Origin: Planotetraspora kaengkrachanensis
GTDB lineage: Bacteria > Actinomycetota > Actinomycetes > Streptosporangiales > Streptosporangiaceae
Reading direction: 5' to 3'
Assembly (NCBI RefSeq): GCF_016862895.1
Contig: NZ_BONV01000025.1
Location: 124,001-188,000, forward strand
Length of the DNA: 64,000 nucleotides
In this document: in pieces, positions 16,573 to 24,572 of the stretch
Layout: each line of letters begins with the position of its first letter
How positions within the stretch are numbered: the stretch's first letter is position 1
Notes under the pieces: generated by a model
Databases searched by the model: none
What the model was told of the DNA's origin: nothing
The model's input: only the letters and a program-made list of their open reading frames with translations
Position numbers and translations under genes: made by a program

Positions 16573-17019
16573 ATGACAATTCTCAACCTCCCGGGGAGAA
16601 CCGCGATCTCGCGCCCCTTCTCAGGAGACCCGTCACAGGCGGGAGCGGCCCGGCGCTTCGTCGCGGGCCGCCTCGGAGACGGTCATCCCTGCCGGGACGA
16701 CGCGATCCAGCTGATCGGCGAGCTCGTCGCGGAGTGCCTGCGGCACGCCGCCGCGTGCAGGAGCAGGCCGGGCTACGCGGTGGCCGTGCGGTCCACCCCC
16801 GAGTCCGCCCAGGTGACGCTCGCGACGCAGGCCTGCGGCTGCTGGACCTCGCCCGCGCGCACGCCCGGCCGTGGCGTGCACCTCGTCGACCTGTTCACCG
16901 AGCGCTGGGGCGTCTCCGCCACCCGCACGGGAGTCTCGGTGTGGTTCGAGCTCGGCCCCGCGAACTCGCGGAACGTTCAGGGGCAGCCGGTCGACGCCCA
17001 GGCCAGGTATTCGATCTAG
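16573..17019 (+). CDS. Degenerate HATPase-fold (RsbW-like) regulatory protein
   Basis: A protein of about 148 residues resembling the small anti-sigma-type histidine-kinase-like ATPases (HATPase_c family 3) found next to Scr1/DUF397 genes. The N-box region reads ELVAECLRHA, where active members have ELVTNAxRH, so the metal-binding Asn is replaced by Glu54. The G1 box (DxGxG) is also not visible. ATP binding is therefore doubtful and a purely protein-binding role is more likely. Start chosen at the ATG at 16573; an upstream ATG at 16510 is possible. Confidence 0.65.
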   Translation: MTILNLPGRTAISRPFSGDPSQAGAARRFVAGRLGDGHPCRDDAIQLIGELVAECLRHAAACRSRPGYAVAVRSTPESAQVTLATQACGCWTSPARTPGRGVHLVDLFTERWGVSATRTGVSVWFELGPANSRNVQGQPVDAQARYSI

Positions 17020-17096
17020 GTGATTCGGGCCGCCCGATGATTCTCCGGCCCGCTGGCGGGTAGTCGGGCGCCATATCGTGCAACGAAAGGGACGAT

Positions 17097-18539
17097 ATGG
17101 CGCAGATCAGCACCGACATCCCCGCGCGGCTCGATCGCCTGCCCTGGGCTCGCTGGCACTGGCTCGTCCTGGCCGGCCTGGGAACGGTGTGGGTCCTCGA
17201 CGGGCTCGAGGTCACCATCGTGGGGGTCATCGGCCCGCGGATCACCCAGGCGAACAGCGGGCTCGGGCTGACCGACAGCCAGGTGGGGCTCGCAGCCGGC
17301 GTCTACGTCGCCGGAGCCTGCCTGGGCGCCCTCCTCTTCGGCCACCTGACCGACATGTTCGGCCGCAAGAAGCTCTTCCTCGTCACCCTCGCCGTCTACC
17401 TCGTCGCCACCGTCGCGACGGCGTTCTCCACCGAGGCCTGGTACTTCTACCTGTGCCGGTTCTTCACCGGCGCCGGCATCGGCGGCGAGTACGCCGCGAT
17501 CAACTCGGCGATCGACGAGCTGATCCCCGCACGCGTGCGGGGCACGGTCGACCTGGTCGTCAACGGCTCCTTCTGGCTCGGCACCGCCGTCGGCGCGGCG
17601 ATCGCCGTCCCGCTGCTCGATCCTGGCGTGCTCCCCGCCGACGTGGGCTGGCGGGTGCTGTTCGGTCTCGGCGCGGTGCTGGGGATCGGCATCCTGCTGA
17701 TCCGGAGGATGGTGCCGGAGAGCCCTCGCTGGCTGACCATCCACGGACGCGAGCGGGAGGCCGAGGACATCGTCGGCGACATCGAAAGACAGGTCAGGGA
17801 GGACAGCGGCCAGGCGCTGGAGCCGCCCGCCGGGCAGATCAGGATCACCCAGCGGACGCACACCCCGCTGACCGAGGTGGCCGCCACGTTGCTGCGCCGC
17901 TACCCGAGGCGGACGGTCGTCGGGCTCGCGCTCTTCATCGGGCAGGCCTTCCTCTACAACGCGGTCTTCTTCACCTACGCGCTCGTGCTCGCCACGTTCT
18001 TCGACGTCCCCGACGTGAGCACGCCCTGGTACCTGATCCCCGTGGCCATCGGCAACTTCCTCGGGCCGGTCCTGCTCGGCAGGTTCTTCGACTCGGTCGG
18101 CCGGCGCGCGCTGATCTCGGGCTCCTACATCCTGTCGGGCCTGCTCCTGCTGGGTACGGCGGCGCTCTTCCACGCCGGGGTCCTCTCCGCGGGGACGCTG
18201 ACGGCCTGCTGGCTGGCGGTGTTCTTCTTCGCCTCCGCGGGAGCGAGCTCGGCCTATCTGACGGTCTCGGAGATCTTCCCGATGGAGACCAGGGCCCTGG
18301 CGATCGCGCTGTTCTACGCGGTCGGGACGGGGCTGGGCGGCATCATCGGCCCCATCCTGTTCGGCCGCCTCGTGGAGAGCGGATCCGTGGACAACGTCGC
18401 GCTGGGGTACGTGACCGGGGCCCTGCTGATGATGGCCGCGGGCGCGGTCGAGTGGTTCTTGGGGGTGGAGGCGGCCAGGCGGTCGCTCGAGGACATCGCC
18501 CAGCCCTTGAGCGTCCAGGAGGAGCGGGTGGCGGGATGA
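17097..18539 (+). CDS. MFS transporter, sugar-porter-like
   Basis: A 480-residue major facilitator with 12 predicted membrane helices. It shows the family signatures GHLTDMFGRKK between helices 2 and 3, a central-loop PESPRWL, and LLGRFFDSVGRR between helices 8 and 9, typical of the sugar-porter and metabolite:H+ symporter branch. The start at 17097 has GAAAGGGACG upstream. No neighbour identifies the substrate: upstream is the XRE module and downstream a micro-protein. Organic acid or sugar uptake is the most likely function. Confidence 0.85.
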   Translation: MAQISTDIPARLDRLPWARWHWLVLAGLGTVWVLDGLEVTIVGVIGPRITQANSGLGLTDSQVGLAAGVYVAGACLGALLFGHLTDMFGRKKLFLVTLAVYLVATVATAFSTEAWYFYLCRFFTGAGIGGEYAAINSAIDELIPARVRGTVDLVVNGSFWLGTAVGAAIAVPLLDPGVLPADVGWRVLFGLGAVLGIGILLIRRMVPESPRWLTIHGREREAEDIVGDIERQVREDSGQALEPPAGQIRITQRTHTPLTEVAATLLRRYPRRTVVGLALFIGQAFLYNAVFFTYALVLATFFDVPDVSTPWYLIPVAIGNFLGPVLLGRFFDSVGRRALISGSYILSGLLLLGTAALFHAGVLSAGTLTACWLAVFFFASAGASSAYLTVSEIFPMETRALAIALFYAVGTGLGGIIGPILFGRLVESGSVDNVALGYVTGALLMMAAGAVEWFLGVEAARRSLEDIAQPLSVQEERVAG

Positions 18540-18608
18540 CCGCCCACCGGGTGGGTATCACCCTGTCTGATGCCGTAAATGTCGATATGTCATAAATTCG
18601 GGGGAATT

Positions 18609-18734
18609 ATGGCTGAGGCACCGAAGAAGAAGCACGCCAAGTCCACGGCGAAGGCGAAGAAGACGGCCATCAAGGAGGCCCGCTCGGTCAAGCAGGCCAA
18701 GAAGGACAGACGTACCGAAGCCGAAGGCGAGTGA
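18609..18734 (+). CDS. Lysine-rich 41-residue basic protein
   Basis: A very short gene with a clear GGGGGA ribosome-binding site 4 nt before the ATG, an AT-rich upstream promoter stretch (18575-18600) and a strong terminator 21 bp after its stop. Thirteen of 41 residues are Lys and several others Arg, in PKKK, KAKK and QAKKDRR patches, with an acidic end (EAEGE). The composition resembles histone H1-like tails, so nucleic-acid binding is plausible. I do not recognise the family. Confidence 0.6.
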   Translation: MAEAPKKKHAKSTAKAKKTAIKEARSVKQAKKDRRTEAEGE

Positions 18735-18755
18735 CCGGCGATCCCGGCCGGCGCC

Positions 18756-18788
18756 GGAGTGCCCGCGAGCCAGGCTCGCGGGCACTCC
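18756..18788 (+). terminator. 15-bp perfect stem-loop terminator
   Basis: GGAGTGCCCGCGAGC (18756-18770) pairs exactly with 18774-18788 around a CAG loop. It ends the micro-protein transcript. Between here and 18958 I see only a promoter-like AT-rich stretch near 18890-18925. Confidence 0.85.
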
Positions 18789-18958
18789 GCGTATCGGCGG
18801 CGGACAGCCCCGGCTCGCCGACCTGACCGCGGACGCCGGCGTCGAGACCGTCCACCTAGGAGAACGCGGCGGCCGTCCTGGAGCTATGACATTTGTCCTG
18901 ATAAATAGGTGATCACCCCTACTGCTTTGATTGGGACACTTCAGGCAGAGTTGAGCAT

Positions 18959-19450
18959 GTGGAAACCACGACCCTCCGCCCCCCTCAGCACCGGGTGAGC
19001 CCCATCGCCCGGTGGTACTGGGCCGCGCACGCCGCCGTCGGCTGGCTGATCCTCGTCGCCGTCCAGGTCGTCTGGCTGATCGCCGACGGCGACGACATCC
19101 CTCTTCGCGTGGCCGGGCTCGTCGCCACCGTGGTCCTGGCGACGGCGCATGTCGTCGTCATGCCGGTGTGGCGTTATCGCGTCCACCGGTGGGAGGCCAC
19201 CCCCGAGGCCGTCTACACCCAGTCGGGCTGGTTCAAGCAGGAATGGCGGATCGCCCCCGTTTCCAGAATCCAGACCGTCGACAGCGCCCGGGGACCTCTC
19301 GAGCAGCTGTTCCGGCTGGCCAACGTCACCGTCACGACGGCTTCCGCCGCGGGTCCCGTCCGCATCAGCGGGCTGGATCGCGAGACCGCGCAACGGCTCG
19401 TCGACGAACTCACCGCCAAGGCCCAAGCGACCGCCGGTGATGCCACGTGA
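18959..19450 (+). CDS. PH-domain membrane protein, YdbS-like
   Basis: A 163-residue protein with two N-terminal membrane helices (about residues 21-70) and a bacterial pleckstrin-homology (bPH2, DUF304) domain: W-R-Y-R-V-H-R-W, YTQSGWFKQEWRIAPVSRIQTVD, RGPLEQLFRLANVTVTTAS. The start is a GTG. Its stop overlaps the start of the next gene by GTGA. The ydbS/ydbT-type pair is known in Gram-positives as membrane proteins linked to envelope stress or resistance to membrane-active compounds; the biochemical role is unknown. Confidence 0.88.
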   Translation: METTTLRPPQHRVSPIARWYWAAHAAVGWLILVAVQVVWLIADGDDIPLRVAGLVATVVLATAHVVVMPVWRYRVHRWEATPEAVYTQSGWFKQEWRIAPVSRIQTVDSARGPLEQLFRLANVTVTTASAAGPVRISGLDRETAQRLVDELTAKAQATAGDAT

Positions 19451-21066
19451 CGACCGCGACGGTCACCGACTGGCGGCGGCTGAGCGTCCGGATGCTGGTG
19501 ATCCACCCCATCCAGGAGGTCGTCCGGGCCGCGCCTGCCCTGCTCGGCCTCCTCGTGGCCGGATCGAGCAGCGGCGGCCACGGCCCCCTGTGGAGCCTGG
19601 TGGGCGTGGCGGTCACGGTCCTGCTCGGCACGATGCGCTGGTTCACGACCACCTATCGCATCACGCCCGAGCACGTGCAGGTGCGCAAGGGCCTGCTCCA
19701 CCGCAAGGTGCTGACCGTGCCCCTCGACCGGGTCCGCACGGTCGACGTGACCTCCAACATCCTGCATCGCGTGCTCGGGCTGGCCCGGGTCGAGGTGGGC
19801 ACCGGCCGCTCCGACAGGAAGGGCGGCGGTGAACTCAAGCTCGACGCGCTCGCCGCCGCCGAGGCCGCCCACCTGCGCGTGGAGCTCCTGCACCGCGAGA
19901 ACCGCACGGCCGCCCCGGCCGAGGGCACTGCCGTGGACCCCGCCACGGGCGCCCCCGCCGCACCGGTCGCCGTCCCGTGGCAGGCCGGCGTCGAGACGGA
20001 GCTCGCGGCCCTGCGGCCCGGCTGGATCCGGTTCGGGCCCTTCACGCTCTCCGGTCTCATCACCGTGGGCATCATCGCCGGTTTCGTCTCCCGGCTCGCG
20101 TCCGAGGGCAACGTGAACCTGGGGCAGATCACTCCCGTCAAGTCCACTCTGGGCTGGTTCGGGTCCCTCTCCCTGCCGCTGGAGATCGCGACCGCCGTCG
20201 TCGTGCTGACCGTGTTCGTCGCGATCGCCTCGACGCTGGGCTACGTCCTCGCCTTCTGGGGATTTCGGCTGACCCGCCACTCCAGTGGAACGCTGCACGT
20301 CAACCGTGGTCTCATCACCACGAGGGCGACCACCATCGAGGAGCGGCGCCTGCGCGGCCTCGAGTTCAGCGAGCCCCTGTTGCTGCGTGCCGTACGGGGA
20401 GCGCGCCTGATCGCCGTGACGACCGGGCTGCGCGTCGGCCAGGGGGCCCAGCGGGGCGGCTCGATGCTCCTGCCGCCCGCTCCCCGGCGCGAGGCGGAGT
20501 CCGTCGCGGTGCGGGTGCTCGGCGGCGACGCCGTCACGGTCTCCGGGCCGCTGACGCCGCACGGACCGGCGGCCCGGCGGCGCAGGTTCACCCGGGCCCT
20601 CGGCGTGGTCGTCTCGTGGACCGTGGTCTGCCTCGCGTTGTGGGAGTGGTCGGACCTGCCCGCCTGGACCTGGGTGGCCGGTCTCGCCCTGCTGCCGGTC
20701 ACCGCGCTGATCGCGGCGGACCGCTACCGGAGCCTCGGCCACGCGCTCGTGGCCGGTCACCTGATCACCCGGTGGGGCTCCCTCGTGCGCAGGCGCGTGG
20801 CCCTGGAGTACGACGGGATCATCGGCTGGAACATCGAGCGCTCGTTCTTCCAGCGCCGCGCCGGGCTCGTCACGCTGACCGCCACCACCGCGGCCGGCCG
20901 CCAGGGGTATCGCGTGCAGGACGTCACGCTCGCCGAGGCGATCCGGCTCGCGTCCGCCGGCTCACCCGGACTGCTCGACCCCTTCGTGTCAGAGGGAACG
21001 CCGAGGCCGGAGCCACACGTCTCCGGCGGGCCGCCGGACCTGGCGCGACCCGTCGTCTCCGGCTGA
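19447..21066 (+). CDS. PH-domain membrane protein, YdbT-like
   Basis: A 539-residue membrane protein with three bPH2 (DUF304) repeats separated by pairs of transmembrane helices. The repeats begin near residues 60 (YRITPEHVQVRKGLLHRKV), 275 (TRHSSGTLHVNRGLITTRA) and 430 (GHLITRWGSLVRRRV). It is translationally coupled to the YdbS-like gene and the two probably form a complex. Length and repeat number match the usual YdbT partner. No substrate or ligand can be assigned. Confidence 0.88.
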   Translation: MTTATVTDWRRLSVRMLVIHPIQEVVRAAPALLGLLVAGSSSGGHGPLWSLVGVAVTVLLGTMRWFTTTYRITPEHVQVRKGLLHRKVLTVPLDRVRTVDVTSNILHRVLGLARVEVGTGRSDRKGGGELKLDALAAAEAAHLRVELLHRENRTAAPAEGTAVDPATGAPAAPVAVPWQAGVETELAALRPGWIRFGPFTLSGLITVGIIAGFVSRLASEGNVNLGQITPVKSTLGWFGSLSLPLEIATAVVVLTVFVAIASTLGYVLAFWGFRLTRHSSGTLHVNRGLITTRATTIEERRLRGLEFSEPLLLRAVRGARLIAVTTGLRVGQGAQRGGSMLLPPAPRREAESVAVRVLGGDAVTVSGPLTPHGPAARRRRFTRALGVVVSWTVVCLALWEWSDLPAWTWVAGLALLPVTALIAADRYRSLGHALVAGHLITRWGSLVRRRVALEYDGIIGWNIERSFFQRRAGLVTLTATTAAGRQGYRVQDVTLAEAIRLASAGSPGLLDPFVSEGTPRPEPHVSGGPPDLARPVVSG

Positions 21067-21156
21067 ACGTCACATAGCATGACGGCGCCGCCCATCTCCG
21101 GACCTGGCAGGAGGGCTCCGGAGCCTGCGGGACGGCACCGGCGTTGGAGGTGCCCG

Positions 21157-22170
21157 ATGACTCGTTACGGCCCGATGTTCGGCCCCGACATCACCTTTCT
21201 CGGGGTCGGCCGCTGCGACCTGGAGGACGCGGAGACCTACGCCGGGGCGGACGTCGTCATCGTCGGGGCGCCCTTCGACGGCGGGACGTCACACCGTCCG
21301 GGCGCGCGGTTCGGGCCGAGCGCCATCCGGCAGGCCTGCTACCTCCCGCACGACGGGTCCCGGCCGAGCCTCGCCCTCCGCGTGGACGCGCTCCAGGATC
21401 TCCGGGTGCTCGACGCCGGCGACGTCGAGACCTACGCCGGCGACATCGAGGGCAGCCTGCGCGCGATCGAGGAGGCGGTCACCCGCGTCTCCGCCTCGGG
21501 CGCGATCCCCGTCGTGCTCGGCGGCGATCACACGGTGGCCCTGCCCGACGCCACCGGCGTGGCCCGCCACCACGGCTTCGGCCGGATCTCCATGCTGCAC
21601 TTCGACGCCCACGCGGACACCGGCGACGTCGAGTTCGGGCACCTGCACGGCCACGGCCAGCCCATGCGCCGTCTGATCGAGTCCGGAGCGATCCGCGGCG
21701 ACCGGTTCCTCCAGATCGGCCTGCGCGGCTACTGGCCCGGCCCCGACATCCTCGACTGGATGGCCGGGCAGAAGATGCGCTCCTACGAGATGAGCGAGAT
21801 CGTCGCCCGCGGCCTGGACACGTGCCTCACCGAGGCGTACGGCATCGCGCTCGACGACTGCGACGGCGTCTACCTGTCCGTCGACGTCGACGTCTGCGAT
21901 CCCGGGCACGCCCCGGGCACCGGCACGCCCGAGCCGGGCGGCCTGTCCGCACGCCAACTGCTCGACGCCGTGCGGCGGACCTGTTACGAACTGCCGGTCG
22001 TGGGCGTGGAGATCGTCGAGGTCGCCCCGCCGTACGACCACGCGGAGATCACGGCCTACCTGGGGAACCGTGTCGTCCTCGAGGCCCTGTCCGCCATCGC
22101 CCGCCGGCGCAGGGACGCCGCGGACGGAACCCGCTGGGACCCCGCGCGCCCTCTGCTCGACGGCCGCTGA
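21157..22170 (+). CDS. Agmatinase/ureohydrolase family enzyme
   Basis: A 337-residue member of the arginase superfamily. The two-manganese site is intact: GGDHTV, DAHADTGD and SVDVDVCDP motifs, with conserved His and Asp residues. GGAGG stands 6 nt before the ATG at 21157. Agmatinases hydrolyse agmatine to putrescine and urea; guanidinobutyrate and related guanidino compounds are alternatives in actinomycetes, and the sequence alone does not decide. The neighbours give no pathway context. Confidence 0.87.
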   Translation: MTRYGPMFGPDITFLGVGRCDLEDAETYAGADVVIVGAPFDGGTSHRPGARFGPSAIRQACYLPHDGSRPSLALRVDALQDLRVLDAGDVETYAGDIEGSLRAIEEAVTRVSASGAIPVVLGGDHTVALPDATGVARHHGFGRISMLHFDAHADTGDVEFGHLHGHGQPMRRLIESGAIRGDRFLQIGLRGYWPGPDILDWMAGQKMRSYEMSEIVARGLDTCLTEAYGIALDDCDGVYLSVDVDVCDPGHAPGTGTPEPGGLSARQLLDAVRRTCYELPVVGVEIVEVAPPYDHAEITAYLGNRVVLEALSAIARRRRDAADGTRWDPARPLLDGR

Positions 22171-22263
22171 CTCGCCCGGAAGCGGTTGATTTACCGGAAT
22201 CCGTGCCGCACACTACTCGCATGATCGGCGACCGGCTGATCACGCTACGTCGATCTGCGCGAC

Positions 22264-23421
22264 GTGCGTAGGGGTGTGCACCGGGGGCGGGTGGCGCTCC
22301 TGGCCGTCGTCGTCTCCTCCATGATGCTGAGCGTGCTCGGCCGGCTCTGGCACCTCCAGATCGTCGACGGCGCGTACTACGCGAGGGCGGCGGCGGACTC
22401 ACGCGTCCGCACGGAGTCCCTGCCCGCGCCCGCCGGCCTCGTCCTCGCCGCCGACGGCAGCCCGCTGAGCTCCGGCGCCCTCGTCGGGCAGGGACTTGAG
22501 ACCTGGTACCGCGCCGAACTGGCCGGCCGTGCGGGCGTGCGCCAACTGGCCGTCGACAGCAGGGGGACGGTCACCGGAGTCATGGGCGAGAGCGCGGCCC
22601 TTCCGGGCAGCACGCTCACGACCAGCATCGACCCGCGGATCCAGCGCCTGGCCGAGCAGACGCTCGCGTCGGGCGCCGCGAAGACGGGGCGGGCCATCGG
22701 CGGCGCGGTGGTCGTGCTCGAGGCCTCGACCGGACGTGTGGCCGCTCTCGCCGGCCATGCGGGCCGGGAGACCGCCGCCCGGCACGGCGGCGCCGCGGAG
22801 GTGGACACCGGCGGCCTTCCCTCGTCCGGGGCCCTGGTCGCGCGGCGCCCGCCCGGGTCCGCGCGGGTGATCACCTCACCTGCGGCGGCGACCGCGTTCG
22901 GCTTCGGCCGGCCGACCGGGATCGACCTGCCGAACGAGGCGGCCGGCGCCGTCCCGGACCCCGCGCGGCATCCGGATCGGCCGTCGGCGTCCGGCCAGGA
23001 CGAGGTCCTGGTCACGCCGCTCCAGCTCGCCAGGGCCTACGCGGCCGCCGTCAACGGCGGGACGCTCTTCAGCCCCCGGCTGGCCACGGCCCTGGTGCGG
23101 CCCGACGGCACGGTGGCGCGCACGGTGGTCCCGCCCGTCGACGGCCGCGTGGCGGTCTCCCCCGAGACCCTGCGCGGCGTACGGCACGCCCTGTCCGTGA
23201 ACCTGTCCGTGAACCTGTCTGCGAGCCGGTCTTCTGACGGGACCCTCGACGCGTACGGCGGGCCCGGCGCGTCCTGGTCGGCGTGCTACGTCCCCGCCGG
23301 ACGCTCCCGGTATGTCGTGGTCGTGATGGTGCCGTGGTCCGGACGCGACACGGCCGGGACGGCGGCGCGCGCGATGCGGGAGGGCATCCCTCGCCTCGCC
23401 GACGCCTCCACCGGGACATGA
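22264..23421 (+). CDS. PBP2-like protein lacking penicillin-binding motifs (pseudo-transpeptidase)
   Basis: A 385-residue class B penicillin-binding-protein relative with one N-terminal membrane helix (about residues 9-31) and the usual LQIVDGAYYARAA start. It is much shorter than active PBP2 proteins. The place of the catalytic S-x-x-K reads PPGSARVIT, so the Lys is gone, and the S-x-N and K-T-G motifs are absent. The motif EVLVTPLQLARAYAAAVNGG shows the fold is related. Its stop overlaps the RodA/FtsW start by ATGA, so it is made together with a SEDS protein and may act as a non-catalytic activator or scaffold. The GTG start has no clear ribosome-binding site. A 12-bp repeat (23191-23220) duplicates SVNL. 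Confidence 0.75.
   Translation: MRRGVHRGRVALLAVVVSSMMLSVLGRLWHLQIVDGAYYARAAADSRVRTESLPAPAGLVLAADGSPLSSGALVGQGLETWYRAELAGRAGVRQLAVDSRGTVTGVMGESAALPGSTLTTSIDPRIQRLAEQTLASGAAKTGRAIGGAVVVLEASTGRVAALAGHAGRETAARHGGAAEVDTGGLPSSGALVARRPPGSARVITSPAAATAFGFGRPTGIDLPNEAAGAVPDPARHPDRPSASGQDEVLVTPLQLARAYAAAVNGGTLFSPRLATALVRPDGTVARTVVPPVDGRVAVSPETLRGVRHALSVNLSVNLSASRSSDGTLDAYGGPGASWSACYVPAGRSRYVVVVMVPWSGRDTAGTAARAMREGIPRLADASTGT
23191..23220 (+). repeat. 12-bp in-frame tandem repeat (SVNL) in the PBP2-like gene
   Basis: CTGTCCGTGAAC occurs twice in a row (23191-23202, 23203-23214), followed by a partial third copy. It adds whole four-residue units and leaves the frame intact. Four other genes in this window carry the same kind of 12-bp repeat. 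Confidence 0.85.
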
Positions 23422-24557
23422 ACGTCCCCGGGCCGCGCTCGCAGGCGTGGTGGGCGCCGTTCGCCCCGCGCACGCCCCTGGACGCGGGGCTGCTGCTCCC
23501 GGCGGGCGCCCTCGCGGCGATCGGCCTGCTGCTCCTGAGCTCGGCCACCCGGACCGACCCCGGCTCGGCCCTCGTCCAGCGGCAGGGGCTCAGCGTCTGT
23601 CTCGGGCTTGCCCTCATGTGGGTCGTCTCCCGGGCGGAGCCGAAGGTCCTGAGGGCGTACGTCCCGGCCGTCTACCTGCTCGGGCTGGCCGCCCTGGTCG
23701 CGGTGCTGACCCCGCTGGGCCGCACGGTCAACGGCTCGCAGGCGTGGATCGCGCTCGGGCCCGGGCTGGGATTCCAGCCCTCCGAGTTCGCCAAGGTCTC
23801 GACGATCCTCACGCTGGCCGGCGTGCTGGGCGGGCGCGACGACGGCGGACGGCCAGGCGGCCGGGCCGTGCTCCTCGCCCTCACGCTGGCGGCTCCTCCG
23901 GTGATCCTGATCGCCCTGGAGCCCGACTTCGGCACGGCGCTCGTCTTCTGCGCCGTGACGATCGGCATGATCACGGTGTCCGGGGCGCGGATGCGCTGGC
24001 TCGCCGGGATCGCCGCGCTGAGCGCTCTCGGCCTGGCCCTGATGTGGCGGCTGGACCTCGTCCGGCCCTACCAGCTGCGGCGGCTGTCGGTGCTGTTCCA
24101 TCCCGAGGCCGATCCCCTGGGCTCGGGCTATCACGCCGCACAGTCGCGCATCGCGGTCGGCTCGGGCGAGGTGTTCGGTACCGGCCTGTTCCGGGGCGGG
24201 CAGACCGCCGGCCGCTTCGTCCCCGAGCAGCACACCGACTTCATCTTCACGGTGGCCGGCGAGGAGCTCGGTTTCCTCGGGACCGCGTCCATCGTGCTGC
24301 TGGTGACCCTGCTGCTGTGGCGCGGCCTGTGGATCACGGCCGTCAGCCCGTCGTCGTATGGCACGGTGCTGGCCGGCGGAGTGGTCTGCTGGCTGGCGTT
24401 CCAGTCCTTCGTGAACCTGGGGATGACACTCGGCATCGTGCCGATCACAGGTCTGCCGCTCCCTTTCGTCTCGTACGGAGGCTCCGCCGTGATCGCGGCG
24501 TTGGCGGCCGTCGGCCTGCTGGACGCCGTCAAGCGGGCTCGCGAACCCGTGCCGTAG
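23418..24557 (+). CDS. RodA/FtsW/SpoVE family SEDS glycosyltransferase
   Basis: A 379-residue membrane protein with about ten transmembrane helices. SEDS proteins polymerise glycan strands from lipid II, normally with a class B PBP partner. The conserved EPDFGTA motif carrying the essential Asp is present, as are the QPSEFAKV, FVPEQHTDFIFTVAGEELGF and GLPLPFVSYGGS signatures. The gene starts inside the stop of the PBP2-like gene (ATGA overlap). That partner seems catalytically dead, so this SEDS protein may act with another transpeptidase or make uncross-linked glycan, perhaps in hyphal growth or sporulation. Confidence 0.9.
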   Translation: MNVPGPRSQAWWAPFAPRTPLDAGLLLPAGALAAIGLLLLSSATRTDPGSALVQRQGLSVCLGLALMWVVSRAEPKVLRAYVPAVYLLGLAALVAVLTPLGRTVNGSQAWIALGPGLGFQPSEFAKVSTILTLAGVLGGRDDGGRPGGRAVLLALTLAAPPVILIALEPDFGTALVFCAVTIGMITVSGARMRWLAGIAALSALGLALMWRLDLVRPYQLRRLSVLFHPEADPLGSGYHAAQSRIAVGSGEVFGTGLFRGGQTAGRFVPEQHTDFIFTVAGEELGFLGTASIVLLVTLLLWRGLWITAVSPSSYGTVLAGGVVCWLAFQSFVNLGMTLGIVPITGLPLPFVSYGGSAVIAALAAVGLLDAVKRAREPVP

Positions 24558-24572
24558 GGCAGGCTTGGGGGA

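Noticed and set aside
22221-22271. Short 16-codon frame before the PBP2-like gene as a leader peptide
   Set aside because: No ribosome-binding site or attenuator structure could be seen; it is short enough to be chance.
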